From Sphingomonas sp. (lineage in GTDB: Bacteria > Pseudomonadota > Alphaproteobacteria > Sphingomonadales > Sphingomonadaceae): a DNA stretch of 64,000 nt. Below, piece after piece: positions 1 through 8,385 of the stretch. Position 1 is the first letter of the stretch; the number at the start of each line of letters is the position of its first letter. The notes below the pieces were generated by a model. That model worked only from the letters and a program-made list of their open reading frames with translations, had not been told where the DNA came from and made no database searches. The translations under genes and the position numbers were made by a program. Location of the stretch: assembly GCF_024508665.1 (NCBI RefSeq), contig NZ_JANINP010000007.1, forward strand, positions 930,001-994,000, given 5' to 3'.

Positions 1-938
1 ACGATGCGGTCGCCGCTAACCGGCCCGGTCTCGACATCGCGGCGATGCGCGACGCCCTTGGCGACGACGAAGACATAGGGCTGGCCGGCGTCGTCGAGCA
101 GCGCGGCATAGGGGATCGTCAGCGCCGCGCCGCCAGCCGTGCTGCCAAGATCGAGCTGGCCGTTGAGCGCGGCATTGGTGCCGATGCCCGAGCCGGCGGG
201 CACATTGACGAACAAGGCGGCGAGCTTTGTCGTCGGGTCGACCACGGGATCGACCGACAGAACCGGCGCGGAGAAAGCAATGCCGCTCGGCGGCGTGACG
301 CGCAGCACCATGCCGGGCCGGACGCGCGAGGCCTGGGCCGGATCCACGCCGAAGCGCGCACGCAGATTGCCCGCGCCGGCGATCGAGGCGACGGCGGTGC
401 CGGGGGCGACGAGATCGCCCGGCGCCGACGCGACGCTTTCGACGAAACCGGCGGCCGGTGCGCGCAAGGTCAGCGCGCCGTTGCGGGCGCCGAGGCTGGC
501 GCGGGTCGCGGCAGCGCTCCGGGCGGCGGCGCGGGCGGTCTCGACATCGGCGTCGCTGGCCAGGCCGTCGGCGCGCAGCCGCTGCGCGCGGGCATAGGCC
601 GCCTGCGCGGTCGCGGCGTCGGTGGCTGCCTTGGCGTAATCGAGCTTGCTCGTCGGGCTCGGCGCGAGGCGGACCACCACCTGTCCGGCGGCGACCTTGG
701 TGCCGACCGGCGCCTCGATCGCGACCACCGTGGCCTCGGCCGGCGCGGCGAGGACATGCTTGCCCATCGCCCCGGCCTCGACCGCGCCATAGACGGTCAG
801 CGTCTCGTCGACCGCGCCCTGTTGCGCGGGCGCGAGCGCGACCAGGGCGACCGGCTTGGCCTCGCTGTCGGTGGCATCCTCGCCCGAGCCGCAGGCGGCG
901 AGCAGGATCGCCAGGGTCAATGCCAGTCCGGCCTTCAT
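1..938 (-). CDS. RND efflux periplasmic adaptor (membrane fusion protein), partial
   Basis: Reads from an ATG at 938 leftwards off the window edge, so the C-terminus is missing. The N-terminus is a lipoprotein-type signal ending in LLAACGS. It is followed by the biotinyl-lipoyl-like and alpha-hairpin regions typical of HlyD/AcrA adaptors (a 'VVVRLAPSP' segment, then an Ala/Arg-rich helical hairpin, then a 'LTLRAPAAGFVES' lipoyl half). The adaptor would link an inner-membrane RND pump (expected beyond position 1) to an outer-membrane channel. The upstream TolC-type gene overlaps it by ATGA (935-938), so they are one operon. The family is sure; the substrate cannot be read here. Confidence 0.88.
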   Translation of the reverse strand, partial: MKAGLALTLAILLAACGSGEDATDSEAKPVALVALAPAQQGAVDETLTVYGAVEAGAMGKHVLAAPAEATVVAIEAPVGTKVAAGQVVVRLAPSPTSKLDYAKAATDAATAQAAYARAQRLRADGLASDADVETARAAARSAAATRASLGARNGALTLRAPAAGFVESVASAPGDLVAPGTAVASIAGAGNLRARFGVDPAQASRVRPGMVLRVTPPSGIAFSAPVLSVDPVVDPTTKLAALFVNVPAGSGIGTNAALNGQLDLGSTAGGAALTIPYAALLDDAGQPYVFVVAKGVAHRRDVETGPVSGDRI

Positions 939-2278
939 TTCCAATCCTCCCTGGGCACGCCCGTCAGCAATTCGAGCGCGATCATCGCTTCGTCGATCGT
1001 CTGGTCCGCGGTCGCGAGTTCGACCCTCTTGTCGCGCAGTGCCCCCTCCGCGGTTTCGGCGGTGGCGCGCGACACGTCACCGCGCGCGGCAGCGGCGTGG
1101 CTGACGCGCGCGAGCCGGTCGAGTTCGGGCAATTGCGTGCGGACGGCATCCCGCTGGCGCCGCGCCAGGCTCACCGCGCTCGCGGCGGCGGCGATGTCGG
1201 CGCGGGTCTGGAACAGGCGCGCGTCATATTCGGCCTTGAGCTGTTCGCGCGTCGCGCGCTCGACCGCGATCCCGCCGCGGTTGCGGTTCCACAGCGGCAA
1301 GGTGAAGTCGACCGTCGGCCCGAGGATGTTATTGCCGCCGGTGTCGCGCGTGAAATTGAGGTTGAGCGCGAGGCTGGGGAATTGGTCGAGGATCGCCTTG
1401 TGCACCGCGGCTTCCTGCGCGTCATAGCCGGCGCGCAACGCTTGCAGATCGAGGCGGTTGTCGAGTGCGATCTGCGTCAGCTTGGCGGGATCGAGCGCTG
1501 GGGCAGTGTCGACGCTGGGGGCTAGCCGCAACTGGGTTTCGGGCGGCAGGCCGAGCAGTTTGACCAGTTCGAGCCGTGCGGCATCGAGATCGTGTTCGGC
1601 AGTGCGCAATTTGTCGGCGGTGGCGGCGGCGTCGGTCCGCACCGCCTCGACTCCGGTCGAGGCGATATCGCCGCGCGCCGCGGCGTGCAGGTTGCGCGCG
1701 AGCAGGGATTGCGCGGCGGCGTCGTCGATCCTGAGCAGGTCGATCGCGCCTTGCAGCCGGCGGATGCGCACGGCCTGCAGCCGCGCTTGGCCGGCGGTCT
1801 GCCATTCGGCCCAGGCGAGATCGAGCCGCACTTGCCGGGCCTGCGCCTCGGCGGCCTGGCGGCGGACCTTGCCGGTGCGCAGCGCATTGAGATCTAGCCC
1901 GAGCCCGCTGGCGATCTCGCTGAACGGATCCGGCCCCGACAGGATACCGCCCAGGCCGAGGCTGAAGGTCGGATCGGGCAACAGGCGCGCGGAGAAGACC
2001 TGGGCGTCGGCGACGCCGGCCCTGGTCCGCAGCGCCTTGAGATCGGGATTGTTGAGCACCGCGATCACCGCGATCGCGTTGTCGTCGAGCGGCGCGGCGA
2101 GATCGACATTGGCGGGCTTGAGATAGGGCCGGTCGATCGTCGCGGCGTCGCGACTCAGCGCGGCGATGTCGCCGTCGGACGGCGCGGTCGCGAGCGGGCG
2201 CGTCGTATAGGAAGCGCACCCGGCGAGCAGAAGCAGGGCGAGCGCCGGGCCGGAACGGGAGGCGAGCGATTGCAACAT
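935..2278 (-). CDS. TolC-family outer-membrane efflux lipoprotein
   Basis: 447 residues with a lipoprotein signal (LLLAGCAS) followed by the alternating helical pattern of outer-membrane efflux channels (two OEP repeats, with conserved 'LNLNFTRDTGG' and 'PLWNRNRGGI' segments). It should form the outer-membrane exit duct for the RND pump whose adaptor starts at 938; the stop and that start overlap as ATGA. The gene is divergent from a two-component system, and the shared upstream region carries repeated CTGAC/CTGTCAG boxes, so control by that regulator is likely. The substrate could be a metal or an organic compound; the sequence does not decide. Confidence 0.88.
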   Translation of the reverse strand: MLQSLASRSGPALALLLLAGCASYTTRPLATAPSDGDIAALSRDAATIDRPYLKPANVDLAAPLDDNAIAVIAVLNNPDLKALRTRAGVADAQVFSARLLPDPTFSLGLGGILSGPDPFSEIASGLGLDLNALRTGKVRRQAAEAQARQVRLDLAWAEWQTAGQARLQAVRIRRLQGAIDLLRIDDAAAQSLLARNLHAAARGDIASTGVEAVRTDAAATADKLRTAEHDLDAARLELVKLLGLPPETQLRLAPSVDTAPALDPAKLTQIALDNRLDLQALRAGYDAQEAAVHKAILDQFPSLALNLNFTRDTGGNNILGPTVDFTLPLWNRNRGGIAVERATREQLKAEYDARLFQTRADIAAAASAVSLARRQRDAVRTQLPELDRLARVSHAAAARGDVSRATAETAEGALRDKRVELATADQTIDEAMIALELLTGVPREDWK

Positions 2279-2301
2279 GACTCGTTCCTAGCAAAGCTCT
2301 A

Positions 2302-2352
2302 CTGACACGGTCCTGACGAATGCAAAAATACAATCTGTCAGCCGGCTGTCAG
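2302..2352. promoter_or_regulatory. Candidate response-regulator operator with 11-bp-phased repeats
   Basis: The 137-bp gap between the divergent efflux and two-component genes holds CTGAC at 2302 and again at 2313, then CTGTCAG at 2335 and again at 2346. Each pair is spaced exactly 11 bp. Direct repeats one helical turn apart are the usual binding pattern of OmpR/PhoB-type regulators. An AT-rich TTGTATTTT (minus strand, 2325-2333) lies between the pairs and could be part of the leftward promoter. Confidence 0.5.
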
Positions 2353-2415
2353 CAAACCGGGCGTATGGGAGGCCGTGATGACGATCATTGGGCATCATCC
2401 TGAGGAGCGGCGCTG

Positions 2416-3081
2416 ATGCGCGCGCTGGTGGTCGAGGACGACCCCGATATCGGGATCGACGTCGAAAACGGCCTGGCTGACGCGGGGCTGGTGGTCGACC
2501 GCATCACCAATGGTCCCGACGCCTGGTTCGCCGGCGATACCGAGGATTATGCGATCGTCGTACTCGACCTCGGCCTGCCCGGGCTCGACGGGCTGACGGT
2601 GCTGCGGCGCTGGCGGGCATCGGGGCGGACGATGCCGGTGCTGATCCTGTCGGCGCGCGGCGACTGGACCGAGAAGGTCGAGGGGATCGAGGCCGGCGCG
2701 GACGATTATCTCGCCAAGCCGTTCCAGCTCGGCGAATTGGTCACGCGGGCCCGCGCCTTGCTGCGCCGGGCAGGGGGCCATGCCGCGCCGGTGCTCGAAA
2801 TCGGGCGGCTCAAGATCGATACGCGCCATCGCCGCCTGCTGGTGCGCGATGTCGAGACGCGGGTCTCTCCGCTCGAATTCCGGTTGATCAATTTCCTCGC
2901 GCACCAGGCCGACCGGACGATCGCGGTCGGGGAAATCGCCGACCATCTCTATGGCACGTCGGAGATCGGCGACGTCAACGCGATCGAGGCGCTGATCATG
3001 CGGCTGCGGCGCAAGATCGGCAGCGACAGTATCGAGACGCGGCGCGGCTTCGGCTATCGCCTGACCGGCGGGGCGAGCTGA
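2416..3081 (+). CDS. OmpR-family response regulator
   Basis: 221 residues. The receiver domain (about 1-115) has the acidic pocket E7-D8-D9, the phospho-acceptor D51 in 'VLDLGLPG' and the conserved Lys in 'DDYLAKPF'. A winged-helix Trans_reg_C domain follows (about 128-217, ending 'RRGFGYRL'). The sensor kinase starts 2 bp after the stop, so the two are co-transcribed. It lies divergent from an efflux operon whose upstream region has phased direct repeats, which suggests it controls that operon and itself. PhoP/QseB-like regulators look closest. The start at 2416 is preceded by GAGGAGCGG. Confidence 0.92.
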   Translation: MRALVVEDDPDIGIDVENGLADAGLVVDRITNGPDAWFAGDTEDYAIVVLDLGLPGLDGLTVLRRWRASGRTMPVLILSARGDWTEKVEGIEAGADDYLAKPFQLGELVTRARALLRRAGGHAAPVLEIGRLKIDTRHRRLLVRDVETRVSPLEFRLINFLAHQADRTIAVGEIADHLYGTSEIGDVNAIEALIMRLRRKIGSDSIETRRGFGYRLTGGAS

Positions 3082-3083
3082 GC

Positions 3084-4451
3084 ATGCGGTCGATCCGCCT
3101 CCGCCTGATCGCCTTCGCCGCGCTGGCGATCGCGGTCGCTCTATGGGCGGCGTGGCACGTCATGGGGCTGCTGTTCGAACATTATACCGAACGCCGCATG
3201 GCCGACGCGCTGGTCCGCGACGGCAATGCGGTGGCGGCGGCGGTGCGGGTCGATGCGCAGGGGCGGCCGTCGGTCGATCCCGGCGACCTCGACGCGCGGT
3301 TCCGGCGGCGCGCGAGCGGTCTCTATTGGGAAGTGCGCGCGCCGGGCGGCATCGCGGGCTCGCCATCGCTCGGCGGCAAGACCCTGTCGGCGGACGAGGA
3401 CGATCGCGCGGCGACCGGCACGGCCTGGCAGGAAGCCGAGGTGCCGGGCCCCTATGAAGACGATCTGATCGTGGTCGAGCGGCGCGTGTCGGTCGGCGGC
3501 ACATCCGTGCTGGTGCGCGTGGGCGAGGATGACGAGCCGATCGATCGCGCCGGCGCGTCCTTCCAGCGCGAGATGGGGATGTTCCTGCTCGCGCTCGGGG
3601 CCGCGCTGGCGCTCGCCGCCTGGGTGCAGGTCGAATTGGGGCTGTGGCCGCTGCGTCGCGTGCGGCGCGAACTGGCGGCGATGGCGCGCAACCCGGCGCA
3701 GCGCCTGTCCGCCGACCATCCCCGCGAGATCGACGATTTGGCCCAGGCGATCAACACGCTCGCCGATGCGCGCAGCGACGATCTGGGGCGCGCTCGCCGC
3801 CGCGCGGCCGACCTTGCCCATGCGCTCAAGACGCCGCTCGCCGCGCTCGCCGCGCAAAGCCGGGTGGCGCGCGCGGCCGGCGCCACCGCCGCCGCCGATG
3901 CGATCGACCAGACGCTGAGCGCCGCCGCCGCCGTGCTCGAGTCCGAGCTCGCCCGCGCGCGCGCCGCCGCGAGCCGGGTCGGCGAGGGGGTGGCGGCGAC
4001 GCGGCCGGCGGCGCTGGTCGAGGGCTTGTTCGCGGTGCTCGAACGCACCGATCGCGGCATGAGCCTGGTGTTCGACGCGGATATTCCCGGCGATTGGGAG
4101 ATCGGCATCGACGCCGGCAGCTTCGCGGAGATTTTCGGCAATCTACTCGACAATGCCGCGCGCCATGCCCGCCGCGTCGTGCGCGTCGATGCCGCGCACG
4201 ATGCCGGGCGCTTGCGCTTCACGGTCGACGATGACGGCCCGGGCATTCCCGCCGGCGAGCGCGACGGCGTGCTGCGCCGCGGCGTGCGGCTCGACGAGAG
4301 CGGCAGCGGACACGGCCTGGGCCTGTCGATCGTCGCCGATCTGGTCGAGGCGACCGGCGGCACGATCGTGCTTGGCGACGCGCCCGAACATGGCCTGCGC
4401 GTCACGCTGAGCTGGCCCGACACTCTCCTCACCCGCGCCGAGCCGAGCTGA
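3084..4451 (+). CDS. Sensor histidine kinase
   Basis: 455 residues: first transmembrane helix about 7-29, periplasmic sensor about 30-162, second helix about 163-182, HAMP-like linker, then the dimerisation/phospho-acceptor region with H246 in 'DLAHALKTPLAAL'. The HATPase_c domain has an N box 'NLLDNAARHA', G1 box 'DDDGPGIP' and G2 box 'GHGLGLSIV'. The architecture resembles PhoQ/QseC-type kinases. It would phosphorylate the regulator encoded 2 bp upstream. The inducing signal is unknown; the periplasmic domain is acidic (for example EDD at 148-151), which could suit a cation or cationic-peptide sensor, but that is speculation. Confidence 0.92.
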   Translation: MRSIRLRLIAFAALAIAVALWAAWHVMGLLFEHYTERRMADALVRDGNAVAAAVRVDAQGRPSVDPGDLDARFRRRASGLYWEVRAPGGIAGSPSLGGKTLSADEDDRAATGTAWQEAEVPGPYEDDLIVVERRVSVGGTSVLVRVGEDDEPIDRAGASFQREMGMFLLALGAALALAAWVQVELGLWPLRRVRRELAAMARNPAQRLSADHPREIDDLAQAINTLADARSDDLGRARRRAADLAHALKTPLAALAAQSRVARAAGATAAADAIDQTLSAAAAVLESELARARAAASRVGEGVAATRPAALVEGLFAVLERTDRGMSLVFDADIPGDWEIGIDAGSFAEIFGNLLDNAARHARRVVRVDAAHDAGRLRFTVDDDGPGIPAGERDGVLRRGVRLDESGSGHGLGLSIVADLVEATGGTIVLGDAPEHGLRVTLSWPDTLLTRAEPS

Positions 4452-4486
4452 TCGGCACGCGCCTTTCCCCCATCAAGGAGTTCCCC

Positions 4487-5221
4487 ATGCAGATTGCGCA
4501 TATTCCGAAGGTCAACGCGCGCTATTGGTCGGCGATCACCTTTGCCAGCCTGTTCGGCACCAATATGGGCGATCTCTATTCGCACGAGCTCAAGCTCGGC
4601 ATCGTGCTGGGGACCGCGATCCTGGCGGCGCTGGCGGCGGCGGTGTTCCTGGTCGAGCGGCGCGATCATGCCCCGCGCGAACTCTATTACTGGCTGGTGA
4701 TCATCATCATCCGCACCGGCGCGACCAACATCGCCGACTATTTCAAGAAGATCATCTATTGGCCGGCGTTCGCCGCGATCCTGACCGCGTTGCTGGCCGG
4801 GTTCGCCTGGCTCTCGTCCCGCAGCGACGCCAAACGCGAAGCCGAATCCGAGGCGCAGGGCATGCCGATGACGGGCACCGCTTACTGGCTGGCGATGCTG
4901 AGCGCGGGCGTGTTCGGCACGTTCATCGGCGATGTCTGCTCGAAGCTGATCGGCAAGGGGTTCGCCTCGCTGAGCCTGGGCGCCTTGCTGATCGTCGCTT
5001 TGGCCGCGTGGCGGCGCGACAGCGGCAATCGCTTCTGGTTCTACTGGATCGCGCTGGCGGTCGCGCGCACCGCGGGCACGGCGATGGGCGATTGGCTGGC
5101 GGAGACCCCGGCGCTCGGCATCGGCCTGCCGCTGTCGACGCTGATCACCGGATCGATCTTCGTGCTGATCCTGCTGCTGTGGCCGCGCAAGGGCGGCGCC
5201 GCGGTGCCGATCCACGCCTGA
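4487..5221 (+). CDS. COG4705/DUF347-type repeat membrane protein
   Basis: 244 residues, mostly hydrophobic with about eight helices. The protein is an internal duplication. 'YWSAITFASLFGTNMGDLYS' near residue 13 recurs as 'YWLAMLSAGVFGTFIGDVCS' near 130, and 'YYWLVIIIIRTGATNIADYF' near 65 recurs as 'FYWIALAVARTAGTAMGDWL' near 185. Each half therefore carries a G-T-x3-G/A-D membrane motif. This matches the repeat family DUF347/COG4705, whose function is unknown. It lies 35 bp after the kinase gene with a GGAG ribosome site (AAGGAGTTCCCC), so it is probably the third gene of the two-component operon. Confidence 0.75.
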   Translation: MQIAHIPKVNARYWSAITFASLFGTNMGDLYSHELKLGIVLGTAILAALAAAVFLVERRDHAPRELYYWLVIIIIRTGATNIADYFKKIIYWPAFAAILTALLAGFAWLSSRSDAKREAESEAQGMPMTGTAYWLAMLSAGVFGTFIGDVCSKLIGKGFASLSLGALLIVALAAWRRDSGNRFWFYWIALAVARTAGTAMGDWLAETPALGIGLPLSTLITGSIFVLILLLWPRKGGAAVPIHA

Positions 5222-5277
5222 TTCCCCTGCCGCCTCGCTCGTTCGCGCGGGGCGGCTTCCTTTCGAAAGAAGACGCC

Positions 5278-6048
5278 ATGGCTGTCCGCTCGTCCCTGTT
5301 GGCCCTCGCTCTCGCCGTCCTGGCGCTGCTTGCCGCTTTTCCCGCCGCCGCGCAGGATGAGTTGCAGGATGGCCCCAAATCGCTGGTGATCAGCTATCGC
5401 ACCAGCGCCGCGCATCGCGTCGCGTTCCGGCGCTATCTCGCCACGAACCTCGCGCCGCGGCTGCGGGCGATGGAGGCGAAGGGAGAGATCAGCGATTTCC
5501 GCATCTTCTACAGCTGGTATCGCCAGCCGGCGGTGTGGGACGGGCTGGTCATCCTGCGCTTCCCGACCTTCGCCGCTGTGAGCGGGTGGAACGCGATCGA
5601 GCATAACGAACCGGGCGGACTCGACGCCGCCGGGATCGCGCTGGCCGATCCGGTCGCGAGCTATTCGAGCGACCTCGCCTGGTCGCGCAATCCCGACGAG
5701 CTGAAGGACGGCGACGTCTATTACGTCATCCCGTACGAGTACCGGAACGAGGGCGAATATCGCGATTACGTGAAGGCCTATGTGCTGCCGCAATTCGACG
5801 GCTGGATCGAGACCGGCGCGCTGCGCGGGTACGAGATCTACATGAACCGCTATGGCACCGGGTCGCCGTGGGATTCGCTGTTCATCCAGCATTATCGTGG
5901 GCTGGCGGCGTTCGGGAAGCGCCAGCAGATCACCGCGAGCGTGCGCGACACATTGCGGAACGACCCGGTGTGGAAGGCGTGGAGCGACAAGAAGGCCGGC
6001 ATCCGCACCGAAAGCGAGAACAGCATCGCGGAGTTGGTTGCGCATTGA
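5278..6048 (+). CDS. Secreted protein of unknown function
   Basis: 256 residues with a clear Sec signal (MAVRSSLLALALAVLALLAAFPAAAQ). The mature part is rich in Tyr, Trp and Asp ('YSWYRQPAVWDG', 'YYVIPYEYRNEGEYRDYV', 'NRYGTGSPWDSLFIQHYRG') and looks like a compact alpha/beta domain, possibly of the dimeric alpha-beta barrel (ABM-like) kind. No catalytic motif is recognised. A longer reading frame enters from upstream, but the start at 5278 is chosen for its signal peptide and the GAAAGAAGA ribosome site. It follows the membrane-protein gene by 56 bp and may belong to the same transcript. Confidence 0.75.
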   Translation: MAVRSSLLALALAVLALLAAFPAAAQDELQDGPKSLVISYRTSAAHRVAFRRYLATNLAPRLRAMEAKGEISDFRIFYSWYRQPAVWDGLVILRFPTFAAVSGWNAIEHNEPGGLDAAGIALADPVASYSSDLAWSRNPDELKDGDVYYVIPYEYRNEGEYRDYVKAYVLPQFDGWIETGALRGYEIYMNRYGTGSPWDSLFIQHYRGLAAFGKRQQITASVRDTLRNDPVWKAWSDKKAGIRTESENSIAELVAH

Positions 6049-6242
6049 GGTGGGGGTGGGCGGAAGGCTGGGTTGGGTTGGAAGCTGTCATTCGGCGGTA
6101 GCTCGTCGCCGGCTTATCTATATCCTGCGGGTCGGGACTGGTCGTGGCGCGAAACCGGCCTGGGATGGCTGCAACGCGTCCTAATTTCAGTTGCTAGACC
6201 GTGCGTGGCAAAAGTCTGAAGGCAGCCGTTCGTTGGTACACC

Positions 6243-7091
6243 CTATTCGCCTTCGGGCCACCGGCGCTCGCGAATGGACGCAAACCGACGTTTAGCCCGA
6301 GCTGCGCGCTGTTCATCTGCGCGCCCTAGCAACTGCGTCAGACCGTAATGAACGTACCGCCGACGTATGATCGAGGGCCGCGGTGCAATTAGAGCGAGGA
6401 CGTTTAAGATTATTGCTACCGCTACGATTAAGCGGGCAACCAAGGTCGTGGGATATGCAGTATGCCAGACTTCGATCATCAAGATGACCTGCATTGCGAT
6501 GGTGCCTATCGCCCATGCTACAGCGATCAGCATTACAAGGGCGAGCGGCAGAAGTTGACCCATGTCGCTGCCAACAGGGAATAAGTCTTTCGGATATCCG
6601 ATGTTGGCCCGCGAGAAAGTGAAATACTGAAACGCCTCAGGATAGCGCAGATATAACCAGGCCTTGCGCGGCGGTTTGGCTAACTTCGCCTGTTGCTCAA
6701 ACCAAGTTCGCAATAGGCTAAATTTAGCGAAAATTGTTGCGAACCAGAGCGACGTTAATGCGGTTCCTATCAAGGCAACTGGTAGGAAGCCGTTCCGGCT
6801 TATTGCCACACCACCGAAGTTAGCAGATTCAACCACGCCATAGATCGATAGGAATGCCAGTGAAAAAGCAGCCACCCACAAGCCAACGGCTTTGCTTAGG
6901 CTACTGCGCAGCTGAATGAGTTCTCCGTAAATCGCATCGCGCATGTCTTCGGTAATCGGCGGGCCCTGCTCCAGCAGCATGTGCTGGACTTCTCCGTCGT
7001 TCATCTCCCGCGTTTTCGTTAGCCAATCCTCTTTAGTGCGCACCCATGGGCGCCGATCATTGATCGTTTCAAGCCAGCGAGTGATTCCCAT
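6243..7091 (-). CDS. Four-helix membrane protein, function unknown (accessory island)
   Basis: 282 residues, not assigned to a family. A charged N-terminal stretch (1-65) precedes two helices (about 67-90 and 102-124), a cytoplasmic segment with 'AWLYLRYPEAFQYF', two more helices (about 181-207 and 217-238), and a basic C-terminus rich in Arg (RRRYVHYG, RAARAKRRF). Base composition is clearly lower in GC than in flanking genes and codon use is unlike them, which suggests transfer. It is the first of four accessory genes between 6.1 and 12.1 kb. In that setting a membrane effector role is possible but cannot be supported from sequence alone. Confidence 0.65.
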   Translation of the reverse strand: MGITRWLETINDRRPWVRTKEDWLTKTREMNDGEVQHMLLEQGPPITEDMRDAIYGELIQLRSSLSKAVGLWVAAFSLAFLSIYGVVESANFGGVAISRNGFLPVALIGTALTSLWFATIFAKFSLLRTWFEQQAKLAKPPRKAWLYLRYPEAFQYFTFSRANIGYPKDLFPVGSDMGQLLPLALVMLIAVAWAIGTIAMQVILMIEVWHTAYPTTLVARLIVAVAIILNVLALIAPRPSIIRRRYVHYGLTQLLGRADEQRAARAKRRFASIRERRWPEGE

Positions 7092-7395
7092 ACTTACGCC
7101 TTACACCTAAATTCGGCCGGAATGTCTATCACTCGGTACGTCATTAAGGGAGCTGTTGGGGATGGGTTTAAAGGTCAGTCGCCAACCTGCACGGCGTCTG
7201 ACTTTAGACTTTGGAACATAGCCTAGGGCTGCTTTGCGCCCCAATTTCAGTCATTCAGCGATCGATCACCGATGCCCAAGACCCGCCATTCACTCACGCA
7301 GCAATCCAATGGCCGTTTCTGAGTGGCTCTCGGTCGGTCTGCTTCCAGGAAGCGCTCCGATGTAGCAGCCGTCCGTGAAGCCGGGGTGATCGGCG
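7092..7395. other. Gap in accessory island with a degenerate repeat copy
   Basis: No convincing gene in about 300 bases. At 7283-7302 there is a copy of a degenerate repeat (CCATTCACTCACGCAGC followed shortly by AATGGCCG). Related copies lie in the island's other gaps, near 8160, 10040 and 11963. Confidence 0.4.
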
Positions 7396-8022
7396 CTAGG
7401 CAGGCCATTCGATTAAGGCCAAGGCCTGGAGATTTCGCTGCATTTCTTCACGCCACGCACGCTCTCGATGGCGGAAAGCATAGCCGATGTGGAGCACCTC
7501 CCCGATGATGCGCGCTGCCAGCTTCGCGATCTCAGGAATCCCTGACACCTCGATTGACCAGCCCATAGGCTCAAAGTGCACGAACTGGTTCCGAACATCC
7601 TCGTGAAAACGACACAACCAACTCAGTTCGGAGTCACTGATAGCGATGCCGGCAACGTTGCTGCGGTCCCCGGCCGAATAGGGCTGCCGCACCGCTTTAA
7701 GGAGGCCTGGCAGACTCATTAAATGGGTCTTGGGCGGTTTTGCGTTCGGATTGGTACGAGAGTCCTCAAAAAAAGCCAGCCACTCGCCAGCGTTACGCTT
7801 TGTGACTGCGCCGACGGGTGTCGCTGTCGTAGTGAGGTGACACACGCATGTTCCCTGCAGAGCTGAATGCAGAGCCATTACCACCCATTTCCATTCCTGG
7901 GCATCCTCGCTTACAAATTGAGCGGCGCGTATAATGTGTCGGATCGATCCAGCTACATCCTCAGTCTCATCCGTCTGAATCCAATGTTCCGCCACCGACA
8001 CCTCCCGGTCTCTTCGCTTCAC
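7396..8022 (-). CDS. HEPN-like protein with an R-N-x3-H motif
   Basis: 208 residues. The N-terminal half has 'WKWVVMALHSALQG' (about 45-57), an alpha-helical segment common to a family of HEPN-like proteins. Residues 144-149 read R-N-Q-F-V-H, which fits the Rx4-6H motif of HEPN ribonucleases, and are followed by 'FEPMGWSIEVSG'. HEPN nucleases cut RNA and are frequent in toxin-antitoxin and phage-defence loci; the exact role here is inferred from motif and neighbourhood. The likely start is GTG 8022; a second GTG at 7995 has a better-placed GGGAGG. It is divergent from the SIR2-like gene. Confidence 0.6.
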   Translation of the reverse strand: MKRRDREVSVAEHWIQTDETEDVAGSIRHIIRAAQFVSEDAQEWKWVVMALHSALQGTCVCHLTTTATPVGAVTKRNAGEWLAFFEDSRTNPNAKPPKTHLMSLPGLLKAVRQPYSAGDRSNVAGIAISDSELSWLCRFHEDVRNQFVHFEPMGWSIEVSGIPEIAKLAARIIGEVLHIGYAFRHRERAWREEMQRNLQALALIEWPA

Positions 8023-8385
8023 TCGACCTTAGGTCAATCGATGGTGAAATGAACGCATGGCCGCTTTCGGGCGACGGGCGCACCGCTCGGCCACGCTATT
8101 CGGCATCAGCTTCGCGCCCCAGAATCGGTCGTCCGAGCCTCTCTCAGACAACCCAAAAGCAACCATTCGCTCAGTTTACGCCCCAATATCCGGTATGGAT
8201 GGAGATCGGACGTTGCCCGCTGGCCAGCTGGCAAACAAGGGTCTCTTCACATGTAGTCAGCTGCTAAGGCTGTAACGGTTGCAGGTAATAGCTAAGTTAG
8301 CCCGGCGCTTCTCGCGAGCGAATGTATTTGGTCGCCGACTCCTATATGAGGTCGCTATGCATTTTCGATATCCCGAGTAACGCTG
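8023..8385. other. Divergent intergenic region between HEPN-like and SIR2-like genes
   Basis: 363 bases with no convincing gene; two overlapping 72-codon frames near 8050-8275 lack family character and ribosome sites. A degenerate CCATTC repeat lies at about 8159-8190. An 8-codon ATG frame (8357-8380, MHFRYPE-stop) ends 5 bp before the TTG start of the SIR2-like gene and could be a leader peptide or chance. Confidence 0.4.

Noticed and set aside
8049..8275. Two overlapping 72-codon frames in the HEPN-SIR2 gap
   Set aside because: They share the same bases in different frames, lack ribosome sites and look like random peptide; the region is probably regulatory.
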